Below, in pieces: positions 43,545 through 51,544 of a stretch of 64,000 bases of DNA. The stretch is from Kalymmatonema hyalinum WJT4-NPBG1 (GTDB lineage: Bacteria; Cyanobacteriota; Cyanobacteriia; Cyanobacteriales; Nostocaceae), in NCBI GenBank assembly GCA_019359075.1, contig JAHHIB010000017.1:27666-91665 (forward strand). The letters run 5' to 3'. Numbering within the stretch: position 1 is the stretch's first letter; every line of letters starts with the position of its first letter. Under the pieces are notes generated by a model. That model saw nothing but the letters and a program-made list of their open reading frames with translations, did not search any database and was not told the DNA's origin. The position numbers were made by a program, and so were the translations under genes.

Positions 43545-45248
43545 CTAACAATCACTGTTGAGGCAATCAATGAGCAACTTTTTAGCCTCCTCATACTGCT
43601 TTTCATCGCTTGCGAGAGTGTCGAGTTGGCGTTTCATCAACTCCAATAAGTCGTCTGCGTTTGGCAACATTTCCACTGCTAGCAAAAAGACTTCTCGCCA
43701 GCGTTTCTCAGCCATATGGCGGACAAGGTTTTGCAAAGCTTCTTCAGCATGTGATGGTGGACTAGCAACAATTTTTTTGGCAACAAAGTATTCTTGAAAA
43801 GTGATATGGGAAAAGGAGTAAATACCCCTTGCCCGCTCAACCAGTAAACCATGCTGAGCTTCAATACACTTCAAAATATCTTCGCTGTCAACTTGAAGTG
43901 TTTCTAAAAAGGTGCTACCCTCAGGGAATGTATGGATAGAATGGGAAATCCGTGGCTCAATGGCGAATTGCTTGAAAAAATACTCGCCACGTTCAAAGGT
44001 AGTCCAAGCAATTTGGCTTAGCAAGTCTTCTTTATCCTGCCGGGATTGTTTGTAAACCTGATTTCGCTCAATACCACGCTTAGCATCCCATTTTCTCAGT
44101 AATAAATCTAGTCCTTCTTCATAAAGCTGACAATGATTCGCTGCAAAGTCTGTTTCCTCAAACACCAGACACAAAAGAGTCAGCAGTAAGGGATGAGTCG
44201 CGAGTTCTTTGAATGGCTGATGTTCTTGCAGCTTTTGCACAAAGCGTTGTGCTTTTACCGAACCTTCACCCTGAAAGCATTTTGCGGCAAAGCTAGCAAT
44301 TTGTTGATCATCAAAATCAGCAACTTCCACTTCGGTAAACTGTTCAAAAGTATATTCCTGTGCTGCAATCCGACAGGTTATCACTATAGAATTGGCAGAA
44401 AACCGCGTTGAAACAGCGCGAATTTCCTGCAACACTCGGTGAAGCTCAGCTTGCCTGACTTCATCCAAGCCATCGAGTAAAATTATTGCTCGCCCTTGAC
44501 TCAGCAGCGTTTGAACTGCGTGGGGTTCAACAACTCCACATTCCTCAAATTGTGCTGTGATGTAGTCCAACAAACTTGGTTGTCCGCTAGCCTCAGCAAA
44601 TTCTTTGAGAGTGATGAAAATTGGGACAGCATCGCCTCGAAATTCACCCAAGTTACACTCAATTGCTAGCCATTTCAAAAACGTGGTTTTGCCGGAACCT
44701 GGTTTTCCCCAAATCATCAGCTTGTCGTAGCGTTCTACTGCTTCGAGTCCTGTCACCGATTTTTGGTAAATGTTGCTTAAGTCAAAACGCTCAAATTGCT
44801 GCTGACAACAATCATGCAATTGAGCAATGGAAAGCCGCCTGCGTCCACTCACTCGCTCCAAAACGTTGACATGAGTGTAAATGGCATCCAACCTCATCGG
44901 CTGCTCTTGATCTAGCAGTCGGATTATACCACAACGCCTTGCAATACTGTCATGATTTTTTTCTCGTACAGTTTTTACTAGACTTTCGATTTGGGAAGTA
45001 CTTGTTGCATCATCTGCACCTGGGAGTGAGGAGACACTCGCAATCTCATCCCATTCCAGTCCTAACTTTTCGCAGATTGTGACAAAAATGTAGCGGTCAA
45101 CTGCTTTCCCTTGGAAAAACTTGCTAACTGGCTGACGGCTAATGCTCAGTTCCTCTGCCAACGCCTGTTGCGTTAGTGAATTACGAAAAAGCGCAGCCTG
45201 TGCTTTTTTCATTCCTTCAGGAGATGCCTGAAGCGATCGTCTGCTCAT
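43545..45248 (-). CDS. HTH-NACHT protein, bacterial NLR-like STAND ATPase
   Basis: 567 residues. The N-terminus carries a helix-turn-helix (LTQQALAEELSISRQPVSKFFQGK, about residues 25-48). A linker follows, then a NACHT NTPase: Walker A WGKPGSGKTTFL (about 178-189) and Walker B AIILLDGLDEV (about 255-265), with the extra small/acidic residues typical of NACHT. The helical HPLLLTLLCLVFEE and FSHITFQEYFVAKKI motifs complete the STAND core. The C-terminus is short and helical, ending in LLIDCLNSDC, with no LRR or WD repeats. Related bacterial NACHT proteins protect against phage, but HTH-NACHT proteins are abundant in Nostocales and may be regulators. It is divergent from a toxin-antitoxin-like gene. 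Confidence 0.88.
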   Translation of the reverse strand: MSRRSLQASPEGMKKAQAALFRNSLTQQALAEELSISRQPVSKFFQGKAVDRYIFVTICEKLGLEWDEIASVSSLPGADDATSTSQIESLVKTVREKNHDSIARRCGIIRLLDQEQPMRLDAIYTHVNVLERVSGRRRLSIAQLHDCCQQQFERFDLSNIYQKSVTGLEAVERYDKLMIWGKPGSGKTTFLKWLAIECNLGEFRGDAVPIFITLKEFAEASGQPSLLDYITAQFEECGVVEPHAVQTLLSQGRAIILLDGLDEVRQAELHRVLQEIRAVSTRFSANSIVITCRIAAQEYTFEQFTEVEVADFDDQQIASFAAKCFQGEGSVKAQRFVQKLQEHQPFKELATHPLLLTLLCLVFEETDFAANHCQLYEEGLDLLLRKWDAKRGIERNQVYKQSRQDKEDLLSQIAWTTFERGEYFFKQFAIEPRISHSIHTFPEGSTFLETLQVDSEDILKCIEAQHGLLVERARGIYSFSHITFQEYFVAKKIVASPPSHAEEALQNLVRHMAEKRWREVFLLAVEMLPNADDLLELMKRQLDTLASDEKQYEEAKKLLIDCLNSDC

Positions 45249-45460
45249 TATACTCCATAATAAATATTTTGATGGTGATATGAGCTATTCTACCAATAAA
45301 AAAATTATAACTCATACATAATTCATGCATAAGTCAATCATTACTCTGACCTTAACTCATTCAGGAACATACAATACTGGAGTTGTAGTTACTTGACATC
45401 TCTTACATGACTTGAGTTTATAGCATGGCAAATTGTGAGAATGTCAATCGAGGTGAAATT

Positions 45461-46078
45461 ATGAGTACGATTAATGTAACAATAGATGCCTCTTGTGAAA
45501 AAGACGTGATGCAACAAGCGCTCTTAACAATAGCAAGGGGATTTCAGGATTATCTGAATTCACTACACCCTGATGAAATTGAAAACTTAGCCGAACAACT
45601 GCACACAACTTGTAAAACTTCAAAGTATTCCAAAGCAGAAAGTGACTTTGCCGCCAAGCTCGGCGCAAATAAAATCAGTAATCAAGAGCGAGGTAGATTA
45701 GAGTTTACTGCCCTGGCTAGGAATTTTAAGTGGAGACAAGAGTTACTCAGGGATTCGTTAAGTGCATCGCAAGTAGCGGAAATGCTTAATACAACGCGTC
45801 AGACACCCCATGATCGTTTGAAAAAGAACAGCTTAGTTGCAGTTCAAGACAATGGAGTTTGGAAATTTCCCACTTGGCAATTCGATCCTCAAGGACCAGA
45901 TGGCGTGATTGCTGGATTACCAGATGTCTTAAAAGCCCTTAATGTTCCTGCTATGTCGAAAATCAGCTGGCTCACTCGACCAAACAAAGCTTTAAATAGG
46001 CTTACACCTGTAGAAGCTTTGAAAGGCGGTCAAAAAGATGAGGTCATTGGTGCAGCACGTTCTGTGGGAGTGTTATAG
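45461..46078 (+). CDS. Xre/MbcA-ParS-type antitoxin-like protein
   Basis: 205 residues from ATG 45461, which has GAGGTG 6 bases before it; an upstream in-frame ATG at 45425 would add 12 residues. The middle has a helix-turn-helix (LSASQVAEMLNTTRQTPHDRLK). The C-terminal domain WLTRPNKALNRLTPVEALKG followed by VIGAARSVGVL is the toxin-binding domain of MbcA/ParS/Xre antitoxins that partner RES toxins. A RES-domain gene lies downstream on the same strand, but an intrinsic terminator (46118-46152) separates them, unlike normal tight Xre-RES operons. It would neutralise the toxin and repress its own promoter. Confidence 0.85.
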   Translation: MSTINVTIDASCEKDVMQQALLTIARGFQDYLNSLHPDEIENLAEQLHTTCKTSKYSKAESDFAAKLGANKISNQERGRLEFTALARNFKWRQELLRDSLSASQVAEMLNTTRQTPHDRLKKNSLVAVQDNGVWKFPTWQFDPQGPDGVIAGLPDVLKALNVPAMSKISWLTRPNKALNRLTPVEALKGGQKDEVIGAARSVGVL

Positions 46079-46117
46079 CAATGTGTCAGAGTTGATTTAT
46101 CAGATTGTACTAAACTC

Positions 46118-46152
46118 AAAAACCCGGTTGTTCGTAGCAGCTGGGTTTTTTC
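46118..46152 (+). terminator. Terminator-like hairpin after the antitoxin gene
   Basis: AAAAACCCGG (46118-46127) pairs with CTGGGTTTTT (46141-46150), with one G-U pair, and is followed by further T. The A-flank would make it bidirectional. Confidence 0.7.
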
Positions 46153-46205
46153 AGTAGTCTTGCAAGCGTGGTTCATGTCATTAATTTTGACATGTCGTAG
46201 GGGTC

Positions 46206-46238
46206 AGATCCCCGACTTCTTTAAGAAGTCGGGGATCT
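46206..46238. repeat. Perfect 15-bp-arm dispersed hairpin
   Basis: AGATCCCCGACTTCT (46206-46220) and AGAAGTCGGGGATCT (46224-46238) around TTA. From memory, elements with this GTCGGGGATCT core are scattered in Nostocales genomes. It lies in the antitoxin-toxin gap. Confidence 0.7.
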
Positions 46239-46471
46239 TGTAACCCATTAGAATTAATGAAATAGACTACTAGGGAAACTGATTGACCGCCAGAAAATAC
46301 CAAATTGTACTGAAAAGTTTTCAATAACTACATAGAGAATTTCCGGAATCACATGGATGGCTTGTGATTCCAGTTAACAAGGCTTGGAGTTCCAGGTTTT
46401 GCAACCTCTTAAGGGTTATGGAACGTTCAGTATTTGGATTTTGTCGGTCAACCACAATAGGAGTAAAAAAT

Positions 46472-47242
46472 GTGGTAGAAATCATACTCCCGCCGCCTTG
46501 CTTTAGCAAGCCGAAACCAAAATTTCATACCTTAAACAAGGGTACGGAACTTTTGAGAATTTACCGTCCTGAATATAATACTGCTGCGCTTACCTTTCGC
46601 TTTTGGGGTCCGCTTCATCGCTTTGATCATCATTTGGGAGAGTGTTTCTGTGTTGGCACACAAGACAATTATGATACTTGTGAGGCGTGGGCTGAGGAGA
46701 CGTCTTCTTCTACAGAGGAGATGCCCATCCCAGTAAAACAATTAGTTCATTCTGGCTGCTATAAGCCACTGGATCGTAAACCATGCGATGATCTCCTACG
46801 TGGTATATACTACGTTGCGCCTGTGCATCTACTTTCGAGCTGTTTAGTGGAAATTTTTGGTGACGCAGGCTGTATAGAAATTACTGACCACCAGATTGCT
46901 CTAATCACGACCATAAGTCACTTAAAATTATTGGATGTACGGGGTTCTGGTGCAATGCGGGCTGGTGCTAATGACGCAACTTTAGCAAAAACAGAGAAAC
47001 GTGGTTTAAGTCAAGCTTGGTCGCGCTACTTTTATGAGCAAAAAGAAATATACCCAGAAATTGAAGGGATTATTTACCGCAATGCTCATAATGATGAAGA
47101 GGCGATCGCAATTTATGAGCGTGCTAAACATCTACTCACCTGTCCACCAGAAAATGTCTTCCCACTGAAACATGAATTGTTCCGGGGCCCGATTCTAAAA
47201 GCCGCACAGGAAAATAATCTAGAGGTGGAGCGTTATTGGTGA
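46472..47242 (+). CDS. RES-domain toxin
   Basis: 256 residues from GTG 46472, chosen because AGGAG lies 8 bases upstream and the reading starts VVEIILPPPCFSKP; a longer frame from 46364 has no such site. The RES signatures are present: the Arg region LLRIYRPEYNTAALTFRFWG, GIYYVAPVHLLSSCLVEIFGD containing the conserved Glu, and RGLSQAWSRYF. RES toxins deplete cellular NAD+ by family knowledge. It follows the Xre-type antitoxin gene, but about 390 bp, a terminator and a dispersed hairpin separate them, so toxin expression may be uncoupled from the antitoxin. No truncation is seen. Confidence 0.85.
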   Translation: MVEIILPPPCFSKPKPKFHTLNKGTELLRIYRPEYNTAALTFRFWGPLHRFDHHLGECFCVGTQDNYDTCEAWAEETSSSTEEMPIPVKQLVHSGCYKPLDRKPCDDLLRGIYYVAPVHLLSSCLVEIFGDAGCIEITDHQIALITTISHLKLLDVRGSGAMRAGANDATLAKTEKRGLSQAWSRYFYEQKEIYPEIEGIIYRNAHNDEEAIAIYERAKHLLTCPPENVFPLKHELFRGPILKAAQENNLEVERYW

Positions 47243-47354
47243 GCCACTTGCGGTGGTTTCCCCTGTTTTTGGAACTCGCGTTCAGCGTTTTTGGAGGAGA
47301 TACCCGAAGGGTGATTGTCCCACTCTGCAAAAACCGAGATACAGAACTAAGAGT

Positions 47355-48275
47355 ATGGATAACAAATCCGATAATCCTGAGGCTACTAAAAGCATAATTT
47401 CAAGGGAAGCAGTAGATTGGCTACTGCAACGCATCTTCCAAGTTCCTAAAAAATGGTTAATTATTAGTATTATTCTTATCCTTATTAGTACCTGTGAAAT
47501 TAGCTGGGGCAAAGAATCATCATTTAAGTTTAGAGTTACAAATACAACAGCGGTTTTTCTGTCACTGATTTGGTTCCCATCTATACTTAAAATTTTTGCA
47601 TTGAGTGGGGGAGCGTTGAAGACGCCTGCGGGAGAAATTGGTAGCTCAGGCATGAAGACTATGCTAGAGTCATTGACCAGTGATTCATTGGGATTTCTCA
47701 TCGAGCAGACTAAGCTAGCCGAAGATGCTGCTCCACCGCAACAGCAGCAAGAAATGCGTCAAATTCGACAACAATGGCAGAAAGTTTACGCGTCAAGGAT
47801 TCCTGTATCACAAGCACGGCAAGAAATGGAGCGTTTAGCCGAACGCTACAAGGAACTAAGAATCAGAATGCCTTCTGGAGTGCAGCGAACATTTGAGATG
47901 GAATCAGTCGCTGGACGGATGCGTGCTTTAGCTCCAGAAGTCAAATATACTGTACAAGAAGTGAAAGACCTTCTGGAATCGAGCGATCAAGGGAAACGAT
48001 TGCTCGGACTTTCTGTTGCGGAGTGGTCTGGAGATCCGATTTATTTTGATTTGGTTTTACATTTAATTAGTTATTCAGAAACGGCGTTTGAGCAAACAAT
48101 TGCATTGAGAGCAGCATTGAAGATGGTGTCTAAGCTCGATACTCAGCAGAAGAAAGACTTGCAGGCAGCACTCATTGCACAGCGTAATTTTAATGAAGAA
48201 GAAAAGCGTTGGATTAAGCGTAATTCTAATCGTTGGATACTGAGCGATCGCTTATTATCAGCGCTCAATGAATAG
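47355..48275 (+). CDS. Membrane-anchored protein of unknown function
   Basis: 306 residues from ATG 47355 (MDNKSDNPEATKS); the open frame extends upstream to 47253 but the extra residues are Arg/Pro-rich and look non-coding. Two hydrophobic spans lie at about residues 33-52 (WLIISIILILISTCEISW) and 65-85 (AVFLSLIWFPSILKIFALS). A long cytoplasmic helical region follows (QQQEMRQIRQQWQKVYASRI, RQEMERLAERYKEL), then a C-terminal part with HEAT-like helices (LLGLSVAEWSGD, ALRAALKMVSKLD). Not recognised. It follows the RES toxin gene by 112 bp on the same strand and could be an accessory of the defence-like cluster. Confidence 0.7.
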   Translation: MDNKSDNPEATKSIISREAVDWLLQRIFQVPKKWLIISIILILISTCEISWGKESSFKFRVTNTTAVFLSLIWFPSILKIFALSGGALKTPAGEIGSSGMKTMLESLTSDSLGFLIEQTKLAEDAAPPQQQQEMRQIRQQWQKVYASRIPVSQARQEMERLAERYKELRIRMPSGVQRTFEMESVAGRMRALAPEVKYTVQEVKDLLESSDQGKRLLGLSVAEWSGDPIYFDLVLHLISYSETAFEQTIALRAALKMVSKLDTQQKKDLQAALIAQRNFNEEEKRWIKRNSNRWILSDRLLSALNE

Positions 48276-48600
48276 ATGTGGCTTGCAGCATTTTGAAGTT
48301 TTCTAAAGTTGAACTACTTGTAAGTCATGATGTGCTAATTACACCGAAATCAAGAGCGATCGCTACATCCAAACTCCAGAAAGTAGGGTGGGCAATGCCT
48401 TCCAGTATGTGTATTTTGTACCTATAAACTTACAGAGGCATTGCCCACCAAAATTCTCAATATCACCCAATGCGCCAAATCCCAGATTTTACTGACATGA
48501 TATTTGGTGAATCAGAGTAAGGTGGGCATTGCTCTTATTGTCCATAACATATTTTCAGATTTTGGTAGGCAATGCCCACCCTACGAGCTACTAACAAAAC
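48276..48600. repeat. Spacer with four copies of the GGTGGGCAATGCC repeat in both orientations
   Basis: GTAGGGTGGGCAATGCC (near 48386), its inverted form GGCATTGCCCACC (near 48436), GGTGGGCATTGC (near 48521) and GGCAATGCCCACCCTAC (near 48569) can pair into large hairpins. No gene. Confidence 0.65.
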
Positions 48601-50754
48601 TTACAATTTTGGTAGAATTTCTGGTAATAACTGACCAGGAACTTTAGACAAAGCTAGGTTTTGTCCCTGTATGCCTAATTCATTGTGGAAAGCACGAACT
48701 GTTTTGACCACGTAAGCAAAAGTTGTTTGATAAGCTTCTGGTTGCTTGCTCAACCCATTTAAGGCTTGCAAATGATTGTCTAATGCTGCTTCTAAATGTT
48801 TAGAACGAGTTGGTTTATCAACATCGAAATACTGGTCTGTTGCTAACTGAAAATGGGCTAGTCCGAGATTATTGTGAGTGGCAAACACATCAAAACTCAA
48901 AGGCATACCACTCAATGAATGAGCAAGCCCAAGCGCTTCTTCGTATGCAGTAATGCACTGTTCTAACAACTTTTGCCGCTCCTCCTTGGAACTTTGTGCT
49001 TGATTTGCTAGATGCCAATAAGCAGTTCCAAGATTATTTTGGGTGGCGGCGCAGGCGGGAGGAACATTCGCAGGAGTCCGATATTTCAGCGCTTCCTGGT
49101 AAGCATCAATAGCCAAGTGCAGATTTTCTGGTGGCTGTTCGTACTGTGCAATATTCCAATATGCCGTGCCGATATTGTTTTGAATCATGCCATACTTGAG
49201 CGGTTCTTCTTCAGGGCTGTAATAACCAAGCGCTAATTTGTAAGCTGCAATGGCTTTCTTAAGATGCTCAACTGGTTGATTGTATTGTGCTAAATGCCAG
49301 TAAGCTGTTCCTAAATTATTCTGGCAAGCAGCATACTTTAATGGTTCCATCTCGGCTGTACGGAACTGGAGCGCTTCACTGTAAGCTATAACCGCTTGCT
49401 GCCAGTTTTCCGCAGGATTAGCAAAACGGGCTAAATCACCGTATGCTGTTCCCAGATTATTTTGCACACGAGCGTAGGTTTCCGGGTGGCTTTCGGGTGA
49501 AATGAGCTTCAAAGCCAGATGATAAAACTCAATTCCCTGCTCTATATAAGCTTGTCCTTCCTCAGAATTGGGTGGTGTGCGGTAAAGCATCCAGTACAAT
49601 GTACCCAAGTCATTTAAGGTATCAGGCACTTGGGGTGAATTGTCATCATGGGTGATTGATTCTTGATAGGCAAGAATTGCCACCATTAAATTTTCTAGAG
49701 TTGACTGTCCATGCTCAATACGCAGGCGATATAAGTTTCCTAAGCGATGATAAGCGATCGCCAAATCGACGCCCGAAGGTTCTTGCGTGTGTAATTCTTC
49801 TATCTCCTCTAGAATTTGCCGTACTTGCAAGTTCTGTTCATCGTCTTCACCAACTGTTGTGTTAATCGTTGCTAGGACTAGCTCTGTTAACTCTTTGCTA
49901 ATGTGAGATATGCGCTCTTGTGATGGGGTATCGCTGGCGCTTGCTTGATCAGTGAGTTCCTCTTCAAGAGGTTGACTTGTTAAGTTTTCTGAAGTTGACG
50001 CAGGAACTTCCTGCCCTTTGTGTCCGCGATTGACTAATGTGTGTTTTGGAAACTCAAAATCATCCGCAATCGCTGATTCTTCTAAAATGGATTGCTCAAC
50101 ATTGCCCAACTCTAAACTTCTAGAACCGGAAAAACGTTCTGGAGAGCTTTTATTTTGAGCTGTCGGTGTGGGTTCTCCGGCAAAGACAAAAACACCTGTA
50201 CGGTAACGCCAAAACTGTGGTGCTGATTGCTGGATAGCATGCAACCAAGGACGTGGTACCCACAACAGTAAGCTGGATTCAAACTTAGACAGTTGTTGCT
50301 CAGTTAAACGCAGATAGTGCAAAAATAACCGCTGTACTGCTACTGGTTGCCTAGTGAGCTGTTCAACACCTACAATTTGAAACGCTGGTATTGGTAGCGA
50401 TCGCCCTGGAGTGTCTTTTGATGTACCAACAGTAGGTGGTGGATAATTAGACAACCACTGATTGATCTGAGCTATGGGATTAGGGTCGCTTAAATTCAGC
50501 CGCAACGTTACTAGTCGCGGATAGGCTGGTGTGCTGGCTTCTTGTGCATTTGATGGCTGATATAGCACTTGCCCAACAGGATAAGCCAAAGTTGAGTGCA
50601 AACGCGCTGCCACCTGATTTCTCAGGTTTAAATCATCACACACCGCCAAAAAGATTTGTCGTCGTAAACCGAGACTAAGGGCAAGTTTTAAGCGGTGATA
50701 CACTTGCCGATTCCAAGCAAAATTATCCGAGTGTGTAGTTTCATTTACGCTCAT
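48601..50754 (-). CDS. Large TPR-repeat protein
   Basis: 717 residues from ATG 50754 (MSVNETTHSDNFAWNRQVYH); an earlier in-frame ATG at 50802 gives 16 poorly convincing residues. Residues about 10-220 form an alpha/beta domain (LALSLGLRRQIFLAVCDD, LVTLRLNLSDPNP, FQIVGVEQLTRQP) that looks like a degenerate P-loop-type fold without a clear Walker A. A disordered Ser/Glu linker (about 220-290) follows. The C-terminal half holds at least seven tetratricopeptide units with the recurring (N)NLGTAYxxLA pattern, such as NNLGTAYGDLARF and NNIGTAYWNIAQY. TPR arrays act as protein-binding scaffolds. Its partner is unknown. Confidence 0.85.
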   Translation of the reverse strand: MSVNETTHSDNFAWNRQVYHRLKLALSLGLRRQIFLAVCDDLNLRNQVAARLHSTLAYPVGQVLYQPSNAQEASTPAYPRLVTLRLNLSDPNPIAQINQWLSNYPPPTVGTSKDTPGRSLPIPAFQIVGVEQLTRQPVAVQRLFLHYLRLTEQQLSKFESSLLLWVPRPWLHAIQQSAPQFWRYRTGVFVFAGEPTPTAQNKSSPERFSGSRSLELGNVEQSILEESAIADDFEFPKHTLVNRGHKGQEVPASTSENLTSQPLEEELTDQASASDTPSQERISHISKELTELVLATINTTVGEDDEQNLQVRQILEEIEELHTQEPSGVDLAIAYHRLGNLYRLRIEHGQSTLENLMVAILAYQESITHDDNSPQVPDTLNDLGTLYWMLYRTPPNSEEGQAYIEQGIEFYHLALKLISPESHPETYARVQNNLGTAYGDLARFANPAENWQQAVIAYSEALQFRTAEMEPLKYAACQNNLGTAYWHLAQYNQPVEHLKKAIAAYKLALGYYSPEEEPLKYGMIQNNIGTAYWNIAQYEQPPENLHLAIDAYQEALKYRTPANVPPACAATQNNLGTAYWHLANQAQSSKEERQKLLEQCITAYEEALGLAHSLSGMPLSFDVFATHNNLGLAHFQLATDQYFDVDKPTRSKHLEAALDNHLQALNGLSKQPEAYQTTFAYVVKTVRAFHNELGIQGQNLALSKVPGQLLPEILPKL

Positions 50755-51118
50755 GGCGGCTAAAGAGCCAAAACCTAGTGGATATACCCTCTTGGGGTGC
50801 ATGCAGGCAGCCTGTAAATCTGACCATGACTACGATTTTCAAGTCATTGTTGCTTTGCTCAGGATAAATCGAGTCTTTGAGGTTTCAAAGAACAAAACTA
50901 TAAATTATACTCTAACAAGAAAATATTTTAAAAAATAAAAACCAGGCTCTAATAAGACTAGTACAGCGGGGGCGGAAATAAAGCTACTATTCACGCGGAA
51001 GCGAAAAATTTGTGCTCTAAGCATTTTGAATGCGTGAATGCCTGAATCCCAAGGGAGCGGTACTAGGAGCCTGAAAAAGCGCAAAAATTAAATTTGCAAT
51101 TTCTAAAACAAATTTCTA
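50755..51118. other. Spacer between the TPR gene and psb34
   Basis: About 360 bp, AT-rich around 50880-50940. It should carry the TPR-gene promoter. No RNA, repeat or gene recognised. Confidence 0.35.
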
Positions 51119-51298
51119 TTAACTTACATTGGATACAGAAAAAGCAACAAAAATCAACCCACCAATCAAAATCGCCGCACCAATTCCCAGGATAATATAA
51201 TTTTGCTTTTGACGGTCGGTAGGCGGTTCTGCTGTGTAAACTTTGGGTTCACGAGCAAAGTTATTCAGGCGACCGCCTTCTTCTGTTGTATAGGGCAT
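51119..51298 (-). CDS. psb34: Psb34-type photosystem II assembly protein
   Basis: 59 residues: MPYTTEEGGRLNNFAREPKV, a charged linker (TDRQKQN), one transmembrane helix (YIILGIGAAILIGGLIFVAF) and a short end. The N-terminal TTEEGGRLNNFA-EPK block is the hallmark of Psb34 (ssl1498 in Synechocystis, from memory), a single-span protein that binds CP47-containing photosystem II assembly intermediates in thylakoids. The family usually has Ile where this has Arg (FAREPK). It has its own transcription unit. Confidence 0.85.
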   Translation of the reverse strand: MPYTTEEGGRLNNFAREPKVYTAEPPTDRQKQNYIILGIGAAILIGGLIFVAFSVSNVS

Positions 51299-51544
51299 GA
51301 GTACAATTCCTTATCCCATTTATTTATTTAATGTTACAGAAACGCTATATTTGCTCTTAACAGTAGGAGACAAATCGTTACATTGAATCAGGAGTCAGGA
51401 GTCAGAATGGCTGAATTTTTTTTTTGAGAACGGCGGATGAGTGTTGATTTGAAACTTCGTTTTGTGTAAGCAGGAGTCAGTAGTCAGTCAAGAATTTTGT
51501 CTCCTGTCTCCTGAATTGTGTCTTCTGACTCCTTTGATTGTTGA
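51299..51544. repeat. Spacer with short tandem AGGAGTC/CTGACTC repeats
   Basis: GGAGTCAGGAGTCAG and GTCTCCTGTCTCCTGA stretches are typical short tandem repeats with opposite orientation. They could fold, and resemble those inside thiO-thiG. An A/T homopolymer (51418-51427) is present. No gene. Confidence 0.5.

Noticed and set aside
46364..46471. N-terminal extension of the RES toxin from 46364
   Set aside because: The extra 36 residues are not RES-like and lack a ribosome-binding site, whereas GTG 46472 has AGGAG at 8 bases.
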